From the NCBI GenBank assembly GCA_030154265.1, contig JASKKH010000002.1:1-64000 (forward strand): a stretch of DNA of 64,000 nt, given 5' to 3'. Source of the DNA: Clostridia bacterium (lineage in GTDB: Bacteria; Bacillota; DSM-521; Neomoorellales; Neomoorellaceae). Positions 1-6,318 of this stretch are shown here, piece by piece (the first letter of the stretch is position 1; each line of letters starts with the position of its first letter). The notes under the pieces are model-generated. The model saw nothing but the letters and a program-made list of their open reading frames with translations. It made no database searches and was not told where the DNA came from. Both the position numbers and the translations under genes were made by a program.

Positions 1-452
1 GCAGCAATAATCGCCGATACTGTCGTGTTAAAGCGTTGTGCCAGTGAGTAACAGGTGTCACCAGGTTTGATGGTGTAGGGGAAGGTACCAGGAGGACAAG
101 GTTTAGGTGGTTGGACAGAAGGAATACAAATAACCTGCCCAATTTGAAGGTTGTTAGGGTCAATTCCTGGATTAATAGCCATAATTGCTTCAACAGTAGT
201 GTTATATTGTTGAGCTAATTTCCATAAGGTATCTCCTGATTTAATTGTGTAGGCAAAAGAACCAGGAGGACAAGGTTTAGGTGGTTGGACAGAAGGAATA
301 CAAATAACCTGCCCAATTTGTAGATTGTTAGGGTCAACTCCAGGATTAGCAGCCATAATTGCCTCAACAGTAGTATTATACTGTTGAGCTAATTTCCATA
401 AGGTATCTCCGGACTTGATAGTATAGGGGAAAGTTCCCGATGGACATACCAT
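1..452 (-). CDS. LysM-repeat protein, C-terminal part cut by window edge
   Basis: At least 150 codons are visible, starting at the ATG complementary to 450-452 and running off the left edge. The product has three LysM-like units, each with a core like YTIKSGDTLWKLAQQYNTT followed by an NLQIGQVICIP-type end. They are joined by short Pro/Cys linkers (SVQPPKPCPPG). LysM modules bind N-acetylglucosamine polymers such as peptidoglycan, so a cell-wall or spore-cortex/coat role is expected. No signal peptide is visible: the protein opens MVCPSGTFPYTIK, which is unusual for an exported protein but common in small spore or cytoplasmic LysM proteins. A GGGGGT run at about 463-468 serves as Shine-Dalgarno. 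Units one and two are nearly identical at DNA level, suggesting recent duplication. The true C-terminus is unknown. Confidence 0.85.
   Translation of the reverse strand, partial: MVCPSGTFPYTIKSGDTLWKLAQQYNTTVEAIMAANPGVDPNNLQIGQVICIPSVQPPKPCPPGSFAYTIKSGDTLWKLAQQYNTTVEAIMAINPGIDPNNLQIGQVICIPSVQPPKPCPPGTFPYTIKPGDTCYSLAQRFNTTVSAIIA
88..435. repeat. 174-bp tandem direct repeat inside the LysM gene
   Basis: Two adjacent units of 174 bp (58 codons) are almost identical: the segment around 101-250 recurs at 275-424 with only scattered substitutions. A third, more diverged unit lies towards the window edge. The period is an exact multiple of three, so copy number can change without breaking the frame. 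This is an intragenic domain repeat, not a CRISPR array. Confidence 0.85.
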
Positions 453-499
453 GTATACATACACCCCCAAATTAAAATATCTGCAATAACAGAATATGA

Positions 500-528
500 T
501 TGTGATGATTAAATAGTTCAGGTAAAAA
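500..528 (+). promoter_or_regulatory. Possible weak promoter for a short transcript
   Basis: TTGTGA (500-505), a 17-nt spacer and TAAAAA (523-528) resemble a weak vegetative promoter. It lies about 90 nt before the intrinsic terminator at 618, with no open reading frame between. It is the only sign of what the plus-strand terminator could belong to. The match is weak and could be chance in AT-rich DNA. Confidence 0.2.
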
Positions 529-617
529 ATTCAATAATTGGGGTTGTTTGTTTAACGTAAAAACTGAAACTGTATTATTCCTTGTCGTTCCAATGTTGAT
601 TTTATAATTTTCTCAAT

Positions 618-646
618 AACCCGTCCTATCAGGGCGGGTTTTATTT
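618..646 (+). terminator. Intrinsic terminator
   Basis: The stem AACCCGTCC/GGGCGGGTT (one G-U pair) has a 5-nt loop and is followed by TTATTTTG. The T-rich side is on the plus strand, yet no plus-strand gene lies upstream within the window, so it may end a small RNA. Confidence 0.7.
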
Positions 647-916
647 TGTCTTTTTGCCTATTACTATTGCTTGCTATAGTTAATATTCCATCGTGGAATA
701 TTTCGATTATATATTGTCTTAAAAGCATGCTTTTTTATAGCTTATTACTGGAAAAACGAAAGCGATAAAACAACGGGTTTTTAATAAAACTTAGAGTAGT
801 TTGAATTTATAACGGTCACGTGCATAGTATTAATGAAGCATATCTCCAGAAATCAGGTTATAACAATATTTTATAAAAAAGATAAAAGGATGTAATTGTT
901 TTCGCACGAAATCATA

Positions 917-1021
917 ATGTATTACAGAGGTTACAACTATCAGAACTTAATAGTTCCACCTGAACCTCGGAAAGTAGGAGCTGTTGGAACAGCTTTATAT
1001 GCTGAAAGGAGACAGCAATGA
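917..1021 (+). pseudogene. C-terminal relic of a CoA-dehydratase activase (BadF/HgdC type)
   Basis: A 34-codon reading frame opens at the ATG at 917, and its TGA overlaps the next gene's ATG (ATGA). Its last 25 residues include NLIVPPEPRKVGAVGTALYA, which matches the usual C-terminal end of 2-hydroxyacyl-CoA dehydratase activases (VPP-P--VGALGAAL-A). The ATPase body is absent and an in-frame TAA sits at 893-895. I read it as the surviving tail of an activase that stood upstream of the DUF3343 gene. Family knowledge: such activases often accompany DUF3343 and selenium genes in Clostridia. It may still act as a translated leader that couples to the next gene. Recognition rests on a short motif. 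Confidence 0.45.
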
Positions 1022-1245
1022 CTAATAACAGTTTCTATTACGTGGTTTTTCCTTCCACCCATCATGGGCTTAGGTTAGAAAAAATACTCCGAGATAAAGA
1101 AATACCATTCACCATTGTCCCCACCCCTCGCCAGATTAGTGCTTCCTGTGGTATAGCCATTTGTGTTACCGAGGGGTTAAAAGAGCAGGTACGGATAGTT
1201 ATTAAAGAGAATGAGGTTAAAATTGAAGGTATTTACCGGCTATAA
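1018..1245 (+). CDS. DUF3343 family protein of the selenium cluster
   Basis: This 75-residue protein matches the small DUF3343 family, often named putative Se/S carrier protein. Features visible are YYVVFPSTHHGL near the start and SCGIAI about two thirds in; the single Cys at about residue 44 could carry sulfur or selenium. The ATG follows AAAGGAG with good spacing and overlaps the stop of the preceding relic. The next genes are a cysteine desulfurase and yedF, a known genomic association with selenium metabolism. The molecular function has not been established as far as I know. Length is normal for the family. Confidence 0.75.
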   Translation: MTNNSFYYVVFPSTHHGLRLEKILRDKEIPFTIVPTPRQISASCGIAICVTEGLKEQVRIVIKENEVKIEGIYRL

Positions 1246-1322
1246 ATAAGTTAAAGTTCAGATTTTTATGGGCTTTTAAAGAAATAAAAAAGATTTATGT
1301 GCTACTAAAGGGGGGGTATCTT

Positions 1323-2492
1323 TTGAGCATTATCTATATGGATAACGCCGCAACGTCCTGGCCTAAACCGCCAGAGGTTAGCGAAGCAATGGTTAATTTT
1401 ATGAAAAAAACTGGTGCTAATCCCGGACGCTCCGGTCACAGGCTCTCCATTGAAGCGGGTCGAGTTTTATATGAGGCCCGGGAGGCAGTGGCCTCTCTTT
1501 TAGGAATCAAGAATCCCATGCAGGTGGTTTTTACTTTAAATGTTACCGAGGCTCTGAATCTAGCACTTTTAGGTCTTTTGGAACCGGGCGACCACGTCAT
1601 TACCAGCAGCATGGAGCATAACTCAGTGTCTCGTCCCCTACGATACCTAGAGGAAAAGGGCGTAGAGCTAACTATTGTCCAGTGTTCTTCTACGGGACAC
1701 CTGGAACCTCAAGATGTTAGAACGGCAGTACGTGCTAATACCCGTATGATTGTTCTCACTCATGCCTCCAATGTGATCGGTACTCTTTTACCACTTAAAG
1801 AGGTTGGGAACATAGCTAGAGAATGTGAGTTAATCTTTGTAGTAGATGCTGCTCAAACCGCCGGATGTTACCCCATCGATGTTAGTGAACTGAACATTGA
1901 TCTCTTGGCCTTTGCTGGTCATAAAGCCATGTTAGGCCCCCAGGGTACAGGGGGACTTTATGTAGCCGAGAGTGTTAAGCTGTCCCCGCTAAAAAGGGGA
2001 GGTACGGGGAGCCGTTCTGAATTTGATATCCAACCGGAATTTCTTCCCGACCAGTTTGAAAGTGGTACGCCAAATACTGTCGGAGTAGCGGGACTGGGAG
2101 CAGGCGTCCGGTTTATCTTAGAGCAAGGTGTAGAAACAGTTCGGCGACATGAGGTGTTATTAACGAAAAGGCTTTTAGATGGTCTAAACGAAATTGAAGG
2201 CGTAACTATTTACGGTCCTCTTCAGGCAGAAGAACAGGCTCCGGTTGTAGCTTTTAATATCAACGGGCTCGAGCCCTCAGATGTTGGTTTTGCTCTCGAT
2301 CGGCGTTATGGGATTATGACCCGGGTGGGCCTCCACTGCGCCCCTTGGGCACACCGTACCATCGGTACCTATCCTCGAGGTACAGTTAGGTTGAGTTTAG
2401 GTTGGTTCAATACGACCCAGGACGTGGATTATGTATTGGAAGCTATAGCTGAGTTATGCCGCCAGGGACATCATGGCTTTGTAGAATATTAG
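1323..2492 (+). CDS. Cysteine desulfurase family aminotransferase (class V)
   Basis: A PLP enzyme of about 389 residues that would abstract sulfur or selenium from cysteine or selenocysteine and pass it to an acceptor. It opens with YMDNAATSWPKPP, typical of the family. The PLP lysine is in the AGHKAMLGPQGTGG segment, and the active-site loop has LHCAPWAH with the catalytic Cys. I chose the TTG at 1323 because the AAAGGGGGGG Shine-Dalgarno lies 6-7 nt before it; an upstream in-frame GTG at 1299 has no such site. It lies between DUF3343 and yedF, so a role in selenium delivery rather than general Fe-S assembly is likely but inferred. Confidence 0.88.
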   Translation: MSIIYMDNAATSWPKPPEVSEAMVNFMKKTGANPGRSGHRLSIEAGRVLYEAREAVASLLGIKNPMQVVFTLNVTEALNLALLGLLEPGDHVITSSMEHNSVSRPLRYLEEKGVELTIVQCSSTGHLEPQDVRTAVRANTRMIVLTHASNVIGTLLPLKEVGNIARECELIFVVDAAQTAGCYPIDVSELNIDLLAFAGHKAMLGPQGTGGLYVAESVKLSPLKRGGTGSRSEFDIQPEFLPDQFESGTPNTVGVAGLGAGVRFILEQGVETVRRHEVLLTKRLLDGLNEIEGVTIYGPLQAEEQAPVVAFNINGLEPSDVGFALDRRYGIMTRVGLHCAPWAHRTIGTYPRGTVRLSLGWFNTTQDVDYVLEAIAELCRQGHHGFVEY

Positions 2493-2523
2493 GATAATAA
2501 CATTATTAAGGAGGAACAAAACC

Positions 2524-3129
2524 ATGACCAAAAGGGTAGAAATAGATAACCGAGGTTTGGCCTGCCCCATGCCGGTGGTCAACACCAAGAAGGCATTGGA
2601 AGAATTAGATAGCGGAATAGTAACGTGCTTAGTTGATAATGAGATAGCCAAGGAGAATGTATCCAAATTTGCCCGTAACGCTGGATACAATTTCCGGGTG
2701 GATTCAGAAGGAGAAAACTATCGTATTATCATCAGTAAAGGTGCTTCTTTACCCGAATCATCGGAAAAGGATAAGGAAACTACATGCGAATTGGGAAAAA
2801 CGTATTTAATTTCTACCAATTACTTTGGTAAGGGGGAAAAGGAATTAGGACGGCTTCTGATGCAAAGCTTCCTTTATTCATTAACTGAACAGGAGTCTGT
2901 ACCGAAGGTTTTGATTTTCATTAATAGTGGTGTTTATCTGACCACTGAGGGTTCCCCTGTGTTGGAACATTTAAAGAGTCTGGTGGCCAAAGGAACAGAT
3001 ATTATATCTTGTGGAACTTGCCTGGACTATTACAAGCTTAAAGATAAATTGGTAGTTGGTCGGATAACCAATATGTATGAGATTGTTGAACAACTAAACG
3101 ATACGCAAAATGTTGTAACAATTGCGTGA
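2524..3129 (+). CDS. yedF: Selenium metabolism protein YedF (TusA-DsrE fusion)
   Basis: The protein has 201 residues. The N-terminal 75 residues form a TusA/SirA-like domain with the signature NRGLACPMPVVNTKKAL, whose Cys is the expected sulfur or selenium acceptor. The C-terminal half (about 85-200) is DsrE/F-like with a GTCLDYY Cys motif. It follows the cysteine desulfurase by 31 bp behind AAGGAGGAAC. Family knowledge: this architecture co-occurs with selD and selenoproteins, with the exact step unproven. selD, selA and selB are not in this window, so the remaining pathway must be elsewhere or lost. Confidence 0.88.
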   Translation: MTKRVEIDNRGLACPMPVVNTKKALEELDSGIVTCLVDNEIAKENVSKFARNAGYNFRVDSEGENYRIIISKGASLPESSEKDKETTCELGKTYLISTNYFGKGEKELGRLLMQSFLYSLTEQESVPKVLIFINSGVYLTTEGSPVLEHLKSLVAKGTDIISCGTCLDYYKLKDKLVVGRITNMYEIVEQLNDTQNVVTIA

Positions 3130-3389
3130 AATAAAAATATATTAAGAAAGTGCTATATTTAGCACCTGTTGTTAGTATAGGTACTAAACATCCTCCAGGT
3201 GCAGGCCCCCAATTCATAAATGGGTTTTACCTATATTAGTAGGAGAAATAGAAGCTGAAAATAAGCGTTTGAAAGAGAAACTGTATGAATCTCTATGTTA
3301 ATGTGTCGCAGTAGATAGTATAGTTCATATATTTCAATGTGTAGTAAAAGATTATGAAATAATTATGATAATTTTTTAGGAGCGGTCCA
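3130..3389. other. Gene-free stretch after yedF
   Basis: No supported gene was seen. A 6-bp hairpin, GTGCTA/TAGCAC, lies at about 3150-3165 without a T tract. Two short coding-like pieces in different frames could be decayed gene fragments: one ends in a charged helix-like peptide (EIEAENKRLKEKL) around 3240-3300, and another encodes TKHPPGAGPQFINGFYLY around 3185-3240. Neither has a start with a ribosome site, and I do not recognise a parent family. Confidence 0.35.
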
Positions 3390-3587
3390 ATGTGGCTCGT
3401 AAAAAAGATATTAAAATTACGGGAAAAAGCGTCTTAAGATTTGTTGGATGGTTTGACAATTTTTACAGGGGTAATATCTCTGATTATTACTACAGTATCC
3501 AATAAGCCACTAACTACCCCTGTTATATTTGTTTTAGTGAATGGAGCATTTTGTTTATTTCTGGGATATGTTTATAATAAGGATTAA
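3390..3587 (+). pseudogene. Small membrane protein gene with an internal stop
   Basis: An AGGAG site precedes the ATG at 3390. The frame reads MWLVKKILKLREKAS, meets TAA at 3435-3437, and continues in the same frame for 49 more codons to the TAA at 3585-3587. The second part has two hydrophobic segments (LTIFTGVISLIITTV and TPVIFVLVNGAFCLFLGYV) separated by a short loop. The whole would be a 65-residue, two-helix membrane protein with a basic amphipathic start, a size and layout seen in small holin-like proteins. The single in-frame stop suggests a recent nonsense mutation or a sequencing error. I do not recognise the family. A short overlapping GTG frame looks non-coding. Confidence 0.45.
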
Positions 3588-3653
3588 AAACTTGGGCATA
3601 CTGTATATTATCTATATTATGTGAAGCAAATTTCAGGTAGGTTGTTTATATAT

Positions 3654-3697
3654 AAAAAAGGGAGAGTCCTTATCATTAGGGCTTCTCCCTTTTTTTA
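3654..3697. terminator. Bidirectional intrinsic terminator
   Basis: A strong hairpin has A-rich and T-rich flanks: AAAAAAGGGAGAGTCCT pairs with AGGGCTTCTCCCTTTTTTT around a 7-nt loop, with one imperfect step in the arm. It sits between the plus-strand broken small gene and the converging FmdE-like gene and can serve both. Confidence 0.85.
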
Positions 3698-3707
3698 GTA
3701 TAGATAA

Positions 3708-4304
3708 CTATGTGGACAACGAACTACATGGGATGCAGATTATTTTACCATTTTGAATCCGGGCTCGTGGTTCCATTACTGTTTCTCCGCATATAGCACA
3801 TTCTACGGATTGAAAGATTTGGGCTTTGCGAGGTAAATCCAAGGTTACATGTGTTATTTCGAGAATTTCTTCCTCGGGTGCGTTAAGTATTCTTTCAGTT
3901 TTCTCTTTATGTATTTTCTTAAAAGTTTTTTTATCTTCTTCTGTTGCATTTCCATTTAGAACACTTTTTATTAAAACATAATAATTTTTATTTTCTACTC
4001 GATTTTTCTTTTTAATAGATATTCGAACAGCTTTACCGTCACTTCGACGTCCGATAGTAAAGACGTGTTTCCCATAATCCCGAAATATTAAATTTCCTTT
4101 TCCAAAGGAACAACCAGTTAAAACCTGAATGGCATCTACACCACAGGCATCATTTTCAACTATAGCAACCAATTGTTCATCCTCGCTCCGGGATACTTGT
4201 AGTTCACGCAGAGCAGCGAGAGCAGCACGGTAACCAACAGCTAATCCTGGGCATATATGTCCATGGAACTCAACTACTTTATCCCAATCACTTAACTGAT
4301 ACAT
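3708..4304 (-). CDS. FmdE family protein (formylmethanofuran dehydrogenase subunit E-like)
   Basis: A 198-residue protein with the FmdE signature FHGHICPGLAVGYRAALAAL at about 14-33. A GCSFGKGN segment follows near residue 64, and a C-terminal zinc-ribbon has two CxxC pairs (CAICGE and CIPC, about 168-195). In methanogens FmdE accompanies the molybdenum or tungsten formylmethanofuran dehydrogenase; in non-methanogenic Firmicutes its job is unknown, though it is often linked to molybdopterin enzymes. The start at 4304 follows AGGAGGTAAAT. Its position next to the selenium cluster suggests a link to a Mo/W- and Se-dependent enzyme such as formate dehydrogenase, which is inference. Confidence 0.85.
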   Translation of the reverse strand: MYQLSDWDKVVEFHGHICPGLAVGYRAALAALRELQVSRSEDEQLVAIVENDACGVDAIQVLTGCSFGKGNLIFRDYGKHVFTIGRRSDGKAVRISIKKKNRVENKNYYVLIKSVLNGNATEEDKKTFKKIHKEKTERILNAPEEEILEITHVTLDLPRKAQIFQSVECAICGETVMEPRARIQNGKIICIPCSSLST

Positions 4305-4318
4305 ATTTACCTCCTGAC

Positions 4319-4487
4319 CAAAATTGAAAACTAGTTTATTTATAAGTACTTTTTATGGACATAAAAAATAACCTTATCATAATCGATTATATAACGAATT
4401 CTACTAAAAGACAGAAATTTAGTAAATTCCATTTTAACTAAATCCATTAAAATACAGGAATAAACTTTATTGTATTGATAAGTTTAA
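4319..4487. other. AT-rich gene-free stretch
   Basis: This lies upstream of the minus-strand FmdE-like gene and probably holds its promoter. I could not identify a confident -35/-10 pair. No other structure was seen. Confidence 0.3.
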
Positions 4488-4667
4488 ATTTTATCTCATT
4501 TTTATGGTAATGAACTGGCATCTCTTGGGTTGATTTTAGGGAGTATTCTTAGTTGGGCTCTCTGTCCGTTACAGCCGGCTTATGGTTCAGGTGTTTTTCC
4601 TGCAATCTTATTAGGGCAGTTTCTGACTGCAGCTATTGGAGTATTCCTTCACTTGTTGCTTCAATAG
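4488..4667 (+). pseudogene. Hydrophobic ORF fragment, probably a decayed membrane protein
   Basis: The frame is open from 4488 (after a TAA) to the TAG at 4665-4667 and encodes about 59 residues. Two hydrophobic stretches (LASLGLILGSILSWAL and GVFPAILLGQFLTAAIGVFL) are joined by CPLQPAYGSG. No start codon has a Shine-Dalgarno, so it looks like the C-terminal end of a larger polytopic membrane protein whose 5' part is gone. I do not recognise the family. The composition is clearly protein-like, unlike the surrounding AT-rich DNA. Confidence 0.4.
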
Positions 4668-4713
4668 ATAAAAAATATTTAAATCGATAGACAAAGCAAC
4701 AAAATTATGTAAT

Positions 4714-4753
4714 AAAGCCAAGGTTTTTAGCTAAAATGCCTTGGCTTTAATTT
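4714..4753 (+). terminator. Intrinsic terminator
   Basis: A perfect 10-bp stem, AAAGCCAAGG/CCTTGGCTTT, has a 15-nt loop and is followed by AATTTTTA. It separates the plus-strand ORF fragment from the converging cotJ operon and may work in both directions. Confidence 0.75.
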
Positions 4754-4762
4754 TTAGTCAAT

Positions 4763-5335
4763 TTAGAAAAATTTCTTACTATCCATGTAATCCTGTACTA
4801 AATTTAATGCTTCACCGAAACGTTGGAAGTGAACGACTTCCCGTTCACGTAGGAAGCGTAAGGCATCGGTAACATCAGGATCATCGGAGAGTTGAATAAG
4901 GTATTCATAAGTTGCTCGGGCTTTTTGCTCAGCTGCCATATCTTCATATAAATCAGCAATTGGGTCTCCCTTGGACTGAATATAGGTAGCTGTCCAGGGG
5001 TTACCAACGGCGTTGACAAAGTATAGGGCACGATCGTGATCGGCATAATAGCCATCCAGGCCGGCTCTTTTTATTTGTTCAATTGAAGCGTCTTTTATTA
5101 AGTTATATACAAGTGCAGCTACTATTTCCATATGAGCTAATTCTTCAGTGCCAATATCTGTTAGGATGGCCTTAGCTTGGGGGATAGGCATGCTATAACG
5201 CTGGGTAAGGTAACGTAAAGAAGCGGCTAGTTCGCCATCTGGACCTCCATATTGGGTAATAATATTCTTAGCAAGGGCTGGATTGGTAGAACTAACACGT
5301 ACCGGATATTCAAGTTTTTTTTCGTATATCCACAT
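4763..5335 (-). CDS. cotJC: Spore coat protein CotJC (manganese catalase family)
   Basis: A 190-residue protein that starts MWIYEKKLEYPVRV and contains the ferritin-like helices of the Mn-catalase fold, with metal-ligand type residues in EELAHMEIVAAL (about 65-76), EDMAAEQKARATYE and REREVVHFQRFGEAL. CotJC is a spore-coat component made in the mother cell, and some homologues have catalase activity. It is the last gene of cotJA-cotJB-cotJC, preceded by a GGAGGAG site. Length is as expected. Confidence 0.93.
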   Translation of the reverse strand: MWIYEKKLEYPVRVSSTNPALAKNIITQYGGPDGELAASLRYLTQRYSMPIPQAKAILTDIGTEELAHMEIVAALVYNLIKDASIEQIKRAGLDGYYADHDRALYFVNAVGNPWTATYIQSKGDPIADLYEDMAAEQKARATYEYLIQLSDDPDVTDALRFLREREVVHFQRFGEALNLVQDYMDSKKFF

Positions 5336-5350
5336 ATAATCTCCTCCGCT

Positions 5351-5608
5351 TTAAAAACTTATTTCCCAGGGCCAGGGTTCTTCAACCCACCGCCAGGCAT
5401 TATGACTTGGCGAAAAACCATAATTAAGCAAGGGGCCGTAATATGCTTCATAATCTTTTTTGGCGAGAAGCAAAGCTTGACTAACTTCATTAAACTCTGC
5501 CAGAGCTCGTTGATCATTGGGATGGGTATCAAGATAAAGATTAAGTTCAAGGGCAGTAAACTCTAAGGCCATAATTTTTTTTAATAAATTTAGTCGTTGA
5601 CCGTCCAT
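5351..5608 (-). CDS. cotJB: Spore coat protein CotJB
   Basis: An 85-residue protein with the characteristic LMALEFTALELNLYLDTHP-like N-terminal helix and the aromatic end WRWVEEPWPWE. CotJB is needed with CotJA and CotJC for a spore inner-coat layer. It lies 15 bp before cotJC and 32 bp after cotJA in one operon, with an AGGAGG site upstream of its ATG. Confidence 0.93.
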   Translation of the reverse strand: MDGQRLNLLKKIMALEFTALELNLYLDTHPNDQRALAEFNEVSQALLLAKKDYEAYYGPLLNYGFSPSHNAWRWVEEPWPWEISF

Positions 5609-5640
5609 ATTTTTTTCTTCCTCCTGTTAGAGGTTTGGAT

Positions 5641-5844
5641 TTAGTATTTATCTCTCTTATAGGGTTTATAAAGTTCAGGGAAAATTGTTCCTCGGGTAAG
5701 TCCTTCCATAGGATCCCATTTTTTAGTAAAACGCTGCCATGGTACGTAGGCGCGGGCGAGTTCATAAGAGAAGGATTGTTTTTCTAATTTGTCATCATTG
5801 GGGCGTATAGTGATACCTCGACTTTTTTCTTGTTTTTCTTCCAT
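5641..5844 (-). CDS. cotJA: Spore coat associated protein CotJA
   Basis: About 67 residues. The conserved core is LARAYVPWQRFTKKWDPMEG, followed by LTRGTIFPELYKPY, typical of CotJA. I start it at the ATG complementary to 5842-5844, because GGGAGG ends 9 nt before it; an in-frame ATG three codons upstream touches the Shine-Dalgarno and is unlikely. It is the first gene of the cotJ operon, which in Bacillus is transcribed by SigE. I could not fix a SigE promoter here with confidence. Confidence 0.9.
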   Translation of the reverse strand: MEEKQEKSRGITIRPNDDKLEKQSFSYELARAYVPWQRFTKKWDPMEGLTRGTIFPELYKPYKRDKY

Positions 5845-6014
5845 AAAGAACATCCTCCCTCAAATAAGATTACTACATAATATGTCTTTATTATGGGTAA
5901 AGTTACCATTAAATGATAAAATTTGTATATAATGCAAATATAACTATAAAAATATGGCTTTGAACTATATCTGGCATTCTAGGTAAAAGCTCTTTAGAGG
6001 CGGTGGTTTGAAAT

Positions 6015-6299
6015 ATGACAACTAATGATGAACGGGCAATAATAACCATATTAGGTCGTGATAAAGTTGGCATATTAGCTGAGGTAACAGCTGTTTTAGC
6101 CAAAGCTAATATCAACATCTTAGACATTAGCCAGACTATATTACAGGAATTTTTTACAATGATTATGATTATTGATTTGTCACCTGGTAAAATCAATTTT
6201 TATGAACTACAACAAGTGCTAAAGGAGAAAGGGAAAGATCTATCTCTTGAAATAACAGTACAAAGGGCAGAAGTCTTTAAATTTATGCACAGAATTTAA
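6015..6299 (+). CDS. ACT domain protein (UPF0237)
   Basis: A 94-residue single ACT domain: [20 protein letters not shown] (about 6-25), then [15 protein letters not shown] domains bind small ligands, usually amino acids, and regulate partner proteins; UPF0237 members resemble the GcvR regulatory fold. It is 19 bp upstream of a UPF0210 gene, a conserved pair across many anaerobes, so the two products probably work together. The actual ligand is unknown. Confidence 0.88.
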   Translation: MTTNDERAIITILGRDKVGILAEVTAVLAKANINILDISQTILQEFFTMIMIIDLSPGKINFYELQQVLKEKGKDLSLEITVQRAEVFKFMHRI

Positions 6300-6318
6300 G
6301 GAGGGCAAAGGGAATAAA

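Larger units (their letters stand above)
453..916. other. Gene-free stretch upstream of the selenium cluster
   Basis: No convincing coding region was seen here. It contains the weak promoter and terminator described separately. It also has a perfect 9-bp inverted repeat, AATATTCCA/TGGAATATT, at 682-702 with a 3-nt loop, and a palindrome, AAAAGCATGCTTTT, at 721-734. The inverted repeat could be an operator or a weak terminator. The rest is AT-rich without recognisable structure. A remnant of the activase described at 917 may have decayed into this region. Confidence 0.5.

Noticed and set aside
88-435. CRISPR-like direct repeats
   Set aside because: The period is 174 bp, in frame and protein-coding; there are no short repeats with unique spacers.
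3240-3300. Spo0E-like fragment (EIEAENKRLKEKL)
   Set aside because: The similarity is a short charged helix only, without start codon or the Spo0E signature.
3435-3437. Recoded stop as selenocysteine in the small membrane ORF
   Set aside because: The stop is TAA, not TGA, so it cannot be a selenocysteine codon despite the nearby selenium genes.
5547-5765. Alternative frames over cotJA and cotJB
   Set aside because: Shadows of the clear cotJ genes; no family recognised.
5854-6014. SigE promoter for cotJ
   Set aside because: GACATATT occurs on the minus strand, but no matching -10 lies at 13-15 nt, so I did not call it.
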